From Candidatus Wolfebacteria bacterium (GTDB lineage Bacteria; Patescibacteriota; Minisyncoccia; UBA6257; UBA9933): a stretch of DNA of 7,330 bases. Below are positions 1 to 6,354 of this stretch, piece after piece (positions within the stretch are counted from its first letter, which is position 1; the number at the start of each line of letters is the position of its first letter). A model generated the notes under the pieces. The model saw nothing but the letters and a program-made list of their open reading frames with translations. It made no database searches and was not told the origin of the DNA. The translations under genes and the position numbers were made by a program. Where the stretch lies: positions 1 to 7,330 of the forward strand of contig DAHWFZ010000061.1 of the NCBI GenBank assembly GCA_027336345.1, written 5' to 3'.

Positions 1-714
1 CGAACCTTTTGCTTTTGCTTCCAAATATTTCCCCAAAATTATAAATACAGTAACAACAACAGCAACGTCAAAATACGGGTCGAACTTAGCCAGGAATAAT
101 TTATTGAATTCAGGGATTAAATTAACAACAGAAATAAGCAAACTGAAAAAGTAAGCTGTTCCGGTGCCGATGGCAACCAAGCTGTCCATACCGGGCCTTA
201 TATTTTTAAACTCATAATAAGCCCCTCTCCAGAATTGTTTGCCAACCCAAAATTCCACCGGCGTGGATAGCAATAATAATATTATTAACCCCAGATTTTT
301 CGGAATAAAAGGCAAAAATTGACCGCCAAAGCTTAAAATTACGGTTATTATTGCCGCAAATATTCCAAATAAAAGTTTCTTTTTAAGTTCGTAAATTTCC
401 GCATCGCTTTCTGTCATTAAGTGGTTATGCCCTATAACCGCCGATTCAATGCTTAAATGCTCATGGTCCATTTTCATCATATGTTCTCCGGGCTTCATAT
501 TTATATCGTCCGACGCAAGTTTATAGCCGGTTTTTTCAACTGCTTCCATTATTTTATAATCCTCTATCGGGTGATCGTATTTGACGAATAATTTTTCAGA
601 TGCAAAATTTACCGACGCGTCCGAAATCCCGTCCAGTTTTTTTACGGTTTGTTCAATTACAGCGGCGCATGAAGCGCAATGCATTCCCTTAACCTGAAAT
701 ATTTTTTTATTCAT
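1..714 (-). CDS. copA: P1B-type copper-transporting ATPase (CopA-like), N-terminal part, cut by window edge
   Basis: This is the first 238 codons of a heavy-metal P-type ATPase, open to base 1; the phosphorylation, ATP-binding and CPC segments would lie outside the window. Such pumps use ATP to export Cu(I) from the cytosol. An HMA domain fills about residues 3-68, with metal site GMHCASC at 10-16. A linker rich in His and Met follows (H78, M79, M80, M82, H84, H86, H96, H98) and may be a further metal site. Membrane segments lie near 114-132, 142-158, 178-199 and 215-228. The patch RPGMDSLVAIGTGTAYFFS (173-191) and LGKYLEAKAKG (227-237) are hallmarks of the P1B family. The ATG at 714 lies just before the HMA domain. 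The gene follows the HMA/TauE/cupredoxin fusion by 67 bases on the same strand, which supports copper as the substrate. Family is certain; the exact metal is inferred. Confidence 0.93.
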   Translation of the reverse strand, partial: MNKKIFQVKGMHCASCAAVIEQTVKKLDGISDASVNFASEKLFVKYDHPIEDYKIMEAVEKTGYKLASDDINMKPGEHMMKMDHEHLSIESAVIGHNHLMTESDAEIYELKKKLLFGIFAAIITVILSFGGQFLPFIPKNLGLIILLLLSTPVEFWVGKQFWRGAYYEFKNIRPGMDSLVAIGTGTAYFFSLLISVVNLIPEFNKLFLAKFDPYFDVAVVVTVFIILGKYLEAKAKGS

Positions 715-719
715 CCTGT

Positions 720-725
720 TTTATA
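720..725 (-). promoter_or_regulatory. Possible -10 box directly before the copper ATPase gene
   Basis: Read on the minus strand, TATAAA ends six bases before the ATG at 714. If used, transcription would start at or next to the start codon. No clear -35 box was found. The AGG that follows it touches the ATG, too close for a working Shine-Dalgarno. The surrounding 67-base gap is very AT-rich, so a chance match is possible, and the gene may instead be read through from the upstream fusion gene. Confidence 0.3.
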
Positions 726-781
726 ATCCCGTATTTGGCGCGGAATTTATTTAATTAGTTTTTATTTTATAAATTTTACAA

Positions 782-2173
782 TTACTTTACTGCCTCAATG
801 ACCCCCGAGATCATCCCCATCCAGCAGCTGAATTTATATTTACCGGGATTTTGAATTGTAAATTCTTTTTCGGACATTTCTCCGGGAGTAAGCGCTATTT
901 GGCCGCTGAACAAATCGCGTGAAATAAGGGCATTAGTGCACCCGCTTGTTCCGGTATCGTTTATTTCCCACTTAACGGGGATGCCCGCCCTTACTTTAAT
1001 ATAGCTTGGGTCATAGCCAGAGACCGATACATCCATTTTAACAATTTGCTTCCCGTTTACTATGGGCGGCAAACTATAAACACCTGAATTTTTTTCGGAT
1101 GTTTGAAATACGGAACCAATATTTAAATTATTAAGGCTTTTAAAACCCATGGCATTCAATTGGCTGTTTATATTAAATACGGCAAAAAATAAAACCAAAA
1201 TCCCCGCGATTTTCATAAATCGGACGGACGTTCGCTGATTTTTGGAAAATCCGATGCTCGAAAGCCCAATAGCCAGAAGCATTGGCGCGGTGCCAAGAGC
1301 AAATAATGACATTATCAATCCTCCTTGCAGAATATTGCCAGACAAAAGCGCCAAGCTTTGGACAGTTACGGTAAATCCGCATGGGAGAAAAAAAGTTCCG
1401 GCTCCCATTATTAATGGCATATATTTTCCTTTAAAGTGATTTTCATCCGAAACATATCTCGTCATAAATTTCGGCATTGTTATCTGAAATTTCCCGAACC
1501 AATTTATTCCAAGCATATCAAAAGAGAATAAAACCATCAGCAATGAAACAATCAATATTAAAGCGGAAGAAAACACGGGAGAAAATTTTATTTGTCCGCT
1601 GACAAGCCCGAGAAGCGATCCAAAAACTCCATAAGAAACAATTCGTCCCGCATTAAAAAGAATGTGCGGCTGGGATTTTTTTATGAATGAATTTTCGTTT
1701 TTGTACAGCTCCGCCCATTGTTTGGACATAGACAGGATTATTCCCCCGACTAGCGCGGCGCAGGTTGAAACTCCGGCCAATAGCCCGAAAACAAAAAATA
1801 CGGGCAAAGAAGACGATTTATTCACGTTTATCAGAGCCGACAGTCCGGACTTTTCAATAAGGACAAATATTGAGATTATAATCAAAACTGTTCCGGTTAT
1901 AACGGCAAAATCATTGAAATTAAATCCGAAGCTTTTTTTAAACGAAGTTTCGGAAAAGCTGTAATTATTTTCCCGAAATATCTTATTCAATTTGTTAATA
2001 TCGGGTTTCCGGCCCTCAAATTCAACGATTACTTTGCCTTTATTCAAAGACGCCTCGGCTGATTTTACGGTTTGGAGCTCAAGCAGTTTTTTTTCTATTA
2101 AAATTTCACAGGAAGCGCAGTGCATTCCTTTTATGTAATAAACAGCTTCTTTTTTCTCCGGTTGGTTGTCCAT
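782..2173 (-). CDS. HMA domain + TauE/SafE (DsbD-like) membrane domain + cupredoxin-like domain, copper-handling fusion protein
   Basis: This 463-residue membrane protein has three modules. Residues 10-75 form an HMA metal-binding domain with GMHCASC at 16-22. Residues 88-336 hold about seven membrane segments (near 88-106, 125-148, 172-194, 199-219, 252-274, 277-303, 318-336) and resemble the TauE/SafE, UreH/DsbD-type fold. Two segments carry single cysteines in conserved-looking settings, STCAALVGG (C138) and FFLPCGFT (C265). Residues 376-463 form a cupredoxin-like beta domain with possible copper ligands C412, C450, M452 and M454 (GCTN and CWMGM). Databases often call such proteins sulfite exporters, but the two flanking metal domains and the copper ATPase gene downstream argue for copper transfer or redox handling instead. 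An odd number of membrane segments would put the HMA domain inside and the cupredoxin outside. The ATG at 2173 is 12 bases after the M23 stop, without a Shine-Dalgarno. Architecture is clear; the biochemical role is inferred. Confidence 0.88.
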   Translation of the reverse strand: MDNQPEKKEAVYYIKGMHCASCEILIEKKLLELQTVKSAEASLNKGKVIVEFEGRKPDINKLNKIFRENNYSFSETSFKKSFGFNFNDFAVITGTVLIIISIFVLIEKSGLSALINVNKSSSLPVFFVFGLLAGVSTCAALVGGIILSMSKQWAELYKNENSFIKKSQPHILFNAGRIVSYGVFGSLLGLVSGQIKFSPVFSSALILIVSLLMVLFSFDMLGINWFGKFQITMPKFMTRYVSDENHFKGKYMPLIMGAGTFFLPCGFTVTVQSLALLSGNILQGGLIMSLFALGTAPMLLAIGLSSIGFSKNQRTSVRFMKIAGILVLFFAVFNINSQLNAMGFKSLNNLNIGSVFQTSEKNSGVYSLPPIVNGKQIVKMDVSVSGYDPSYIKVRAGIPVKWEINDTGTSGCTNALISRDLFSGQIALTPGEMSEKEFTIQNPGKYKFSCWMGMISGVIEAVK

Positions 2174-2185
2174 TTGATAAAAAGT

Positions 2186-3049
2186 TTATTTAAATGCGCT
2201 GATAAATTTAAGCGGATTAACGGAAATGCCGTTTATTTTTACCGATAAGTGAAGGTGCGGGCCGGTGGCGTATCCGGTTTTACCGACAGTGCCGATTTTT
2301 GCGCCTTTTTGGACTTTATCGCCCTGTTTTATAATCGTGGTATTCAAGTGGAAATAAGCGGTAAAAATTCCATGGCCGTGGTTAATAAGTATTGAATTGC
2401 CATAAACAGGGTCGTAATAGACTTTACTGATAATTCCGTAATTCATAGCATAGACCGAAGCGCCAAGCGGCGCTATCAGATCAACACCCATATGGCGGAT
2501 CTGTTCATTTCCGGTTTGGCGTATTTCTCCATACAAACTTCCTAAATTTCTGTTATTGGCCAATGGCAGCCCGAACGGACTATTGAAAAATATTTCGGTT
2601 GACGTGGCGCTGAAAACGTTATTTAAAACGGCATTTTGTGTTCGCAGATTGCTTACCAGAGATGCCGGCGTCATATCCAGCTTTTTTGGAATTCCAAGCG
2701 CTATTTTTTTCGGGGTGCTTAAAACTTTTATCGCTAATATTTTTTTAAAAACGGTTCCGTCGGAAAAATTTATTTTTACGGAATATTTGCCAACGGCTTG
2801 CGTTGCTGAGGTCGCAAAAACCGCCACATAATCTTTTTTATATTTAAAGTATGAGATCGGCTGGGTTCCGAATGCCGCCGATTTGATTGCCGATTTATTG
2901 TTTTTGAAATAAATTACAATCGTATCCCCTCTTCCGGCAACGGAATTTAAATATTCATAATTTGCCGCCTCGGTTAAAAAGGCCGGAAAAACGAATAAAG
3001 ATATGGTTAAAATTATGTATAATTTTTTCACATTCACGTTCATATTCAT
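2186..3049 (-). CDS. Secreted M23 family metallopeptidase (LytM-type cell-wall endopeptidase)
   Basis: The 287-residue product is a zinc peptidase of the M23/LytM family, which cuts peptide cross-links of peptidoglycan. Residues 8-28 form a signal peptide, with likely cleavage near TEA|AN. Residues 30-110 form a beta-rich region resembling the N-terminal domain of many M23 proteins, ending in a GKYSVKINFSDGT stretch. The catalytic domain spans about 155-285. Zinc ligands are H186 and D190 (RHMGVD) and H267 of the HLH motif (265-267), with H234 (YFHL) as the usual extra active-site His, so the enzyme looks intact. The start is ambiguous: ATG at 3049 or, six bases later, ATG at 3043, both ahead of the Lys-Lys of the signal peptide. 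The fusion gene starts 12 bases after its stop, so the two are probably co-transcribed. The substrate bond is not predictable. Confidence 0.93.
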   Translation of the reverse strand: MNMNVNVKKLYIILTISLFVFPAFLTEAANYEYLNSVAGRGDTIVIYFKNNKSAIKSAAFGTQPISYFKYKKDYVAVFATSATQAVGKYSVKINFSDGTVFKKILAIKVLSTPKKIALGIPKKLDMTPASLVSNLRTQNAVLNNVFSATSTEIFFNSPFGLPLANNRNLGSLYGEIRQTGNEQIRHMGVDLIAPLGASVYAMNYGIISKVYYDPVYGNSILINHGHGIFTAYFHLNTTIIKQGDKVQKGAKIGTVGKTGYATGPHLHLSVKINGISVNPLKFISAFK

Positions 3050-3058
3050 ATTCTACCA
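3050..3058 (-). promoter_or_regulatory. Extended -10 promoter abutting the M23 start codon
   Basis: On the minus strand TGGTAGAAT (TGn plus a five-of-six match to TATAAT) ends directly before the ATG at 3049. A start site seven bases downstream would fall at the second in-frame ATG (3043), giving a leaderless mRNA that begins with that codon. No convincing -35 was seen, as is usual for extended -10 promoters. It competes with the upstream TATAAT at 3092-3097. Confidence 0.45.
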
Positions 3059-3091
3059 TAATCATTAAAAAGTGGCATAAAACCGTATGTG

Positions 3092-3120
3092 ATTATAAGT
3101 AAAATATGTATTGGCTTAAA
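3092..3120 (-). promoter_or_regulatory. Candidate promoter upstream of the M23 gene
   Basis: On the minus strand there is a perfect TATAAT at 3097-3092, with a weak -35 (TTTAAG, 3120-3115) 17 bases upstream. It would give a leader of roughly 35-40 bases. It lies in the 91-base gap after the MFS gene, so the M23/copper genes could form their own unit. The AT-rich context lowers confidence. Confidence 0.4.
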
Positions 3121-3140
3121 AAACGAATTAACGGATCGCA

Positions 3141-4361
3141 TTATGCGCTTATCTGAAAATGCTCGTTTTTATAAAAGGCGGAAAATATTATAAGTAAGAT
3201 TGCCGCAACGCCCGCGATGATTCCGCCGAAAAAGAACGGGGCGGACGGGTTGATTCTGTCCCATAAAAATCCCGCGATGACCCCGGCAGGAAGAGCGATA
3301 ATCCCGATAATTGCGTTGTAAATTCCATACGCCCTGCCTCTGCGGTCAGAGGAAACAAGGTCGGCAACAAATGCCTTGGCAACTCCTTCCGTGGTCGCGT
3401 AATAAATTCCGTAAAACGCGTATAAAATCCAGATGTGATAAGCCTTGCTTGCCAAACCAAATCCCGCATATGCAAACGCATATGCGAACCATCCGATCAA
3501 AATTACTTTTACTCTGCCGATTTTATCGGAAAGGCTTCCTAAGGGTATTGAAGCTGAGGCGTAGACAAAATTAAAAAGGGCATAAACAAGCGGAATAGCC
3601 AAAAGAGTAACTCCTACATTGCTGGCGCGTAAAATCAAAAAAGCATCGGGCGAGTCGCCCAAAGCAAAAAGAGACATTATCCCCATAAAAATATAAAACT
3701 TTTTAGGAAGTTTAACTTTGATTAAATCCGGCGTTGATTCGGACTGTGTTTTTTTAAACGATCTCTCCCTTACAAATATTCCCAGTATGGCCAATGTAAA
3801 AGCAAGTGGTATGGCTGTGATAAGAAAAATATAATGGTATTTAAGCGTGTTATTTTTAAGAAGTTCAAGGATTGCAAATAAAATAAGCGGTCCGGCGACA
3901 GAACCAAGCGTATCCAGCGCCCTGACAATGCCAAAGCCCTTGCCCCGGGATTGTATCCCCGCAGAATCGGCTATTAGCGCGTCTTTTGGCGTATCTTTGG
4001 CTCCTTTCCCCGAGCCGTCAAAAAGCCGCAATACCCCGATTGCCAATGCTGATGATGTAAACGCCAAAAAAAATCTTCCTATAAGGGAAAGCGTGTAGCC
4101 CGCAAAAATAATCGCCTTTCGTTTTTTTATTTTATCTGAAATAAAACCCGCTATAATTTTAAAAATACTGGCGCTGCTTGTCGCAAGCCCTTCTACAGTA
4201 CCGATGAATTCCTTGCTTAATCCCAGAAAGTTTGCCAGATATAAAGGCAAAACCGGAAGAAAAATATCCTGGCTTATCCCGCCGAAAAAACTTAAAAGCC
4301 CGATAAAAAATATATTGCTAAAAAATTTACCTGGTCTTTTTCGGCTGCCGTTATTTTGCAT
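3141..4361 (-). CDS. MFS transporter, substrate unknown
   Basis: This 406-residue protein is a complete major facilitator with about 12 membrane segments, expected in the cytoplasmic membrane and driven by an ion gradient. Each half carries a copy of motif A in its loop 2-3: GFISDKIKKRK (72-82) and GSLSDKIGRVK (275-285). The stretch DGSGKGAKDTPKDALIADS (115-133), the ALGDSPDAFLILRA segment (233-246) and TTEGVAKAFVADL (323-335) mark one MFS subfamily found widely in bacteria, usually without a defined substrate. A hydrophilic loop at about 198-218 joins the two six-helix halves. The ATG at 4361 follows the thioredoxin-like stop by 7 bases, so the pair is probably one operon. No Shine-Dalgarno precedes it. 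Drug or metabolite export is possible, but nothing in the sequence decides it. Confidence 0.92.
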   Translation of the reverse strand: MQNNGSRKRPGKFFSNIFFIGLLSFFGGISQDIFLPVLPLYLANFLGLSKEFIGTVEGLATSSASIFKIIAGFISDKIKKRKAIIFAGYTLSLIGRFFLAFTSSALAIGVLRLFDGSGKGAKDTPKDALIADSAGIQSRGKGFGIVRALDTLGSVAGPLILFAILELLKNNTLKYHYIFLITAIPLAFTLAILGIFVRERSFKKTQSESTPDLIKVKLPKKFYIFMGIMSLFALGDSPDAFLILRASNVGVTLLAIPLVYALFNFVYASASIPLGSLSDKIGRVKVILIGWFAYAFAYAGFGLASKAYHIWILYAFYGIYYATTEGVAKAFVADLVSSDRRGRAYGIYNAIIGIIALPAGVIAGFLWDRINPSAPFFFGGIIAGVAAILLIIFSAFYKNEHFQISA

Positions 4362-4368
4362 AAAATAT

Positions 4369-4623
4369 TTATTTTAATGCTATTTTTTTAAAATCATCGT
4401 ATGGAGCCTCGCCGCAAATATAGCTGTTGGTTTCTGTATTAAGGAAAAATGGCACTCCGCCGCAAAGGCCTTTGTTGTATTGCGCCATTTTTTGGGCATT
4501 TTCGTCATTGTGCCAGACTTCATATTTCTCAAACTTAACTCCGGCTTCCTGTTCAAGCCTCTCCACAAGGGAATCCATTCTTTTACAATGAGGGCATTCC
4601 TGCCCGTAAAATTCAAGCAGCAT
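4369..4623 (-). CDS. Small thioredoxin/glutaredoxin-like protein with CPHC active site
   Basis: The 84-residue protein has a thioredoxin-fold signature: a first beta strand LLEFYG, the redox motif CPHC at 10-13, and a cis-proline site GGVPFF (P58). CPHC is the motif typical of DsbA, but there is no signal peptide or membrane segment, so it is probably a cytosolic thiol-disulfide oxidoreductase. Two more cysteines (C54 and C70) flank the cis-proline strand region. The reading frame extends further upstream to an ATG at 4764, but that would overlap the nuclease gene by 74 bases and add a non-homologous-looking tail. The ATG at 4623 starts right at the fold and sits just after a perfect extended -10 box, so I choose it. 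The MFS gene follows after 7 bases. The partner protein is unknown. Confidence 0.85.
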   Translation of the reverse strand: MLLEFYGQECPHCKRMDSLVERLEQEAGVKFEKYEVWHNDENAQKMAQYNKGLCGGVPFFLNTETNSYICGEAPYDDFKKIALK

Positions 4624-4629
4624 ATTTAT

Positions 4630-4638
4630 ATTATAGCA
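4630..4638 (-). promoter_or_regulatory. Extended -10 promoter of the thioredoxin-like/MFS operon, probably leaderless
   Basis: On the minus strand TGCTATAAT is a perfect extended -10 (TGn + TATAAT). Its last base is seven positions before the A of the ATG at 4623, so the usual start-site distance places transcription start on the start codon itself. No good -35 is visible. The box also supports 4623 as the true start, since a start at 4764 would lie upstream of the promoter. Confidence 0.6.
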
Positions 4639-4690
4639 TATTATATTTTTGAAATTTCCGATTTTAAAATTCCAAAGACGGGTAAAATTA

Positions 4691-6157
4691 TTATTTTTTG
4701 TTGTCCGATAACCACTGATGCAAATATTCGGTGGCAACAACATCATCCTCGTTATAATCAACAATATCCTTTAAAATATTCCTGTCATCGGTTTCAAGCC
4801 ATTTTTCATACCAGAATACGCTTTGTCCTCCGCCTGCTTTCGCATGGCGCCATTTATAATTGAGAAATTTTGATTTTGCTATGTCTTTTATGGAATAAAA
4901 ATACAACGGAAAAATAACGCAGTCTGCGACAATTTTTTGGAAATCCACAAATTTTGTAACAAAATTTTCGAATGCCGCGGATGTGCCGTATTTATCCGCC
5001 AATTTTCTGGTGTGTGAACGTTCATAGTCGGCATAATGGTAGACAAAGTAACCGTTTTCCGGCAATAATTTCAGCCATTGGAGAAACTGGTTCCACATTG
5101 CCTGTTCGTCATATTGCTTTTCGGCGATGAAGTAAATAAAATATTTTTTACTTTCCTCATCAAAACGGACATTGCCGACTTTCGCGTATTTACCGCCGGG
5201 ATCTCCCGCCACCCAAAAACCGAAAAGATACTCAAGCTGCAGAAGCGGATCACCCTCAATATCAAAATAAATTTTAAGCGGAGCTTTCGGAATTTCCGGG
5301 TCATTTCTCCATTTTATATCCTTATCAACTAAAGCTTGCGCTTGGAGTTTTATGCGCTCAAGGACATCAGCGGACGCATACGGTATTTTGGGCAATGCGT
5401 AAATATCCATTTTTGCCGCATCGTGAATTGTTTTAATCCCATTTTCCCGAAGTACGGGGTGCGCGCGCGAATCCAGCTTGTAAATCAACGCGATGTCTTC
5501 AGATTTTTCCGCTTCTTCAACGCATTTTGCAAACCAAGGGCTTTGTTTGCACGATGACGTAAGCCTTGGAGCCGGCTTTTTGTTTTTCATTATGTCTATA
5601 ATTTTATAAATTTGATCAATGGTTTTTATACGGTCATCTGCTTCAAGTATTTTTTCAATGCGTTCGCGCTCGCCGTTGATAATTCCTGATTTATCCGGAA
5701 AAATTCCCTGCACTTGCTCCAAAATTATTCCATATAACGTAAGCTGCAAAATATGCGGTTTTTTTAAATGTTTTGCGAATTTAATATCTATCGGAGCGTA
5801 AAAGTAATTTCCAAAAGATGATTTTCCGCTTCTTTTTTCCAAAAGATCGGGCCTTCCGCGGTATAAAACTCCGTCGGCTTCATATTGGATTGAACCCTGG
5901 TAAATAAGATCCGCGCCGCCTTTCATAAGTTCCAAGGTTTTTTGAAATGCTTCTTGAGGGTCAACTTCCTCAACTTCAATGAATTTCAGCCCTTTTATAT
6001 AATCCGCTTCGTGGGTAACGCCTTCCTCGTATAATTTTTGCGTAAATTCGGAAATTTCCGCCTTGTCTTTGGCATCGCTATAAAGATCATGCCAAATCCA
6101 ATGAGGACAGATGGCATGCTGAAAAAATAAAGATGGCGTGAATATAAGTTTTTCCAT
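4691..6157 (-). CDS. TM0106-family RecB-like putative nuclease with C-terminal RNase H-like domain
   Basis: The 488-residue cytosolic protein joins two nuclease folds. In the N-terminal half a PD-(D/E)XK (RecB-like) core shows GRPDLL (D104), APIDIKFAK (D124, K126) and the later QLTLYG helix motif (Q138, Y142). In the C-terminal half (about 294-485) a DEDD, RNase H-like domain of the YprB type shows YFDIEGD (D299, E301), HYADYER (D377) and YNEDDV (D472). This matches the TM0106 family in order and length. Cysteines C17, C203 and C212 sit where related nucleases keep an iron-sulfur cluster, but a fourth ligand is not obvious. Members are often found near CRISPR or repair genes, but none are here. 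The ATG at 6157 has a promoter 31 bases upstream and no Shine-Dalgarno. Nuclease activity is inferred from intact motifs; the substrate (DNA or RNA) is unknown. Confidence 0.9.
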   Translation of the reverse strand: MEKLIFTPSLFFQHAICPHWIWHDLYSDAKDKAEISEFTQKLYEEGVTHEADYIKGLKFIEVEEVDPQEAFQKTLELMKGGADLIYQGSIQYEADGVLYRGRPDLLEKRSGKSSFGNYFYAPIDIKFAKHLKKPHILQLTLYGIILEQVQGIFPDKSGIINGERERIEKILEADDRIKTIDQIYKIIDIMKNKKPAPRLTSSCKQSPWFAKCVEEAEKSEDIALIYKLDSRAHPVLRENGIKTIHDAAKMDIYALPKIPYASADVLERIKLQAQALVDKDIKWRNDPEIPKAPLKIYFDIEGDPLLQLEYLFGFWVAGDPGGKYAKVGNVRFDEESKKYFIYFIAEKQYDEQAMWNQFLQWLKLLPENGYFVYHYADYERSHTRKLADKYGTSAAFENFVTKFVDFQKIVADCVIFPLYFYSIKDIAKSKFLNYKWRHAKAGGGQSVFWYEKWLETDDRNILKDIVDYNEDDVVATEYLHQWLSDNKK

Positions 6158-6187
6158 TTTTTGAAATTTATCGGCGAAATATCAGCT

Positions 6188-6216
6188 ATTGTAAAATAAT
6201 TTTCACAACTAAACAA
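6188..6216 (-). promoter_or_regulatory. Promoter of the TM0106-family nuclease gene
   Basis: On the minus strand TTGTTT (6216-6211) and TACAAT (6193-6188) are exactly 17 bases apart, with matches of three of six to the -35 and five of six to the -10. The expected start near 6181 gives a leader of about 24 bases before the ATG at 6157. Unlike the other promoters in this window it leaves room for a real leader, yet no Shine-Dalgarno is present in it. Confidence 0.5.
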
Positions 6217-6240
6217 ATGGCGATATTTTCAAACTGGGTA

Positions 6241-6300
6241 TCGCATAAGCTCGCTTCGCCCGCGCAATTGCCAGGCAAGCCAGGCGTCATTCCTGCCTGC
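6241..6300. other. GC-rich intergenic patch with short repeats
   Basis: This stretch is markedly richer in G and C than the AT-rich gaps elsewhere. It holds a direct repeat GCCAGGC (6270-6276 and 6279-6285), an 11-base palindrome TTGCCAGGCAA (6268-6278) and a 5-bp inverted repeat CAGGC/GCCTG (6281-6285 and 6295-6299). The end, CGTCATTCCTGCCTGC, resembles one arm of REP-like intergenic repeats of the type seen in several bacterial genomes. No coding or RNA gene is recognised. It could be a decayed repeat element. Confidence 0.4.
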
Positions 6301-6340
6301 AATAAAAATCCGCCTTATATAAAAGCGGATTTTTATTTTT
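6301..6340 (-). terminator. Strong intrinsic terminator after the cysteine-repeat gene, symmetric enough to work both ways
   Basis: A perfect 13-bp inverted repeat (6301-6313 AATAAAAATCCGC and 6325-6337 GCGGATTTTTATT) encloses an 11-base loop. The G/C core CCGC/GCGG is flanked by A and T runs, so on the minus strand the hairpin is followed by a T tract, and on the plus strand likewise. It lies 17 bases past the TAA of the cysteine-repeat gene, so its main role is to end that transcript before the nuclease promoter. Confidence 0.85.
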
Positions 6341-6354
6341 GCGTAATGAAGCGA

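Noticed and set aside
1662..1964. Plus-strand open frame of 100 codons inside the fusion gene
   Set aside because: It is a shadow of a strongly conserved membrane protein on the other strand, with no start signal.
782..2173. Sulfite or sulfur-compound export as the function of the TauE-like protein
   Set aside because: The flanking HMA and cupredoxin-like domains and the neighbouring copper ATPase fit copper better. The TauE label reflects only the membrane fold.
3121..3150. Small inverted repeat CGCA/TGCG around the MFS stop codon
   Set aside because: It has only a four-base stem and is separated from the nearest T run by more than ten bases, so it is too weak to call a terminator.
4651..4674. 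Possible hairpin after the nuclease gene (GGAATTT and AAATTTC arms)
   Set aside because: The stem is AT-only apart from its end and includes a G-U pair. It is not followed by a T tract on the minus strand, so it does not look like a terminator.
4624..4764. Longer N-terminus for the thioredoxin-like gene, starting at 4764
   Set aside because: It overlaps the nuclease gene, adds a tail unlike any thioredoxin, and lies upstream of the extended -10 box that fits the start at 4623.
4480..4863. Plus-strand open frame of 127 codons spanning the thioredoxin-like and nuclease genes
   Set aside because: It overlaps two well-supported minus-strand genes and shows no domain.
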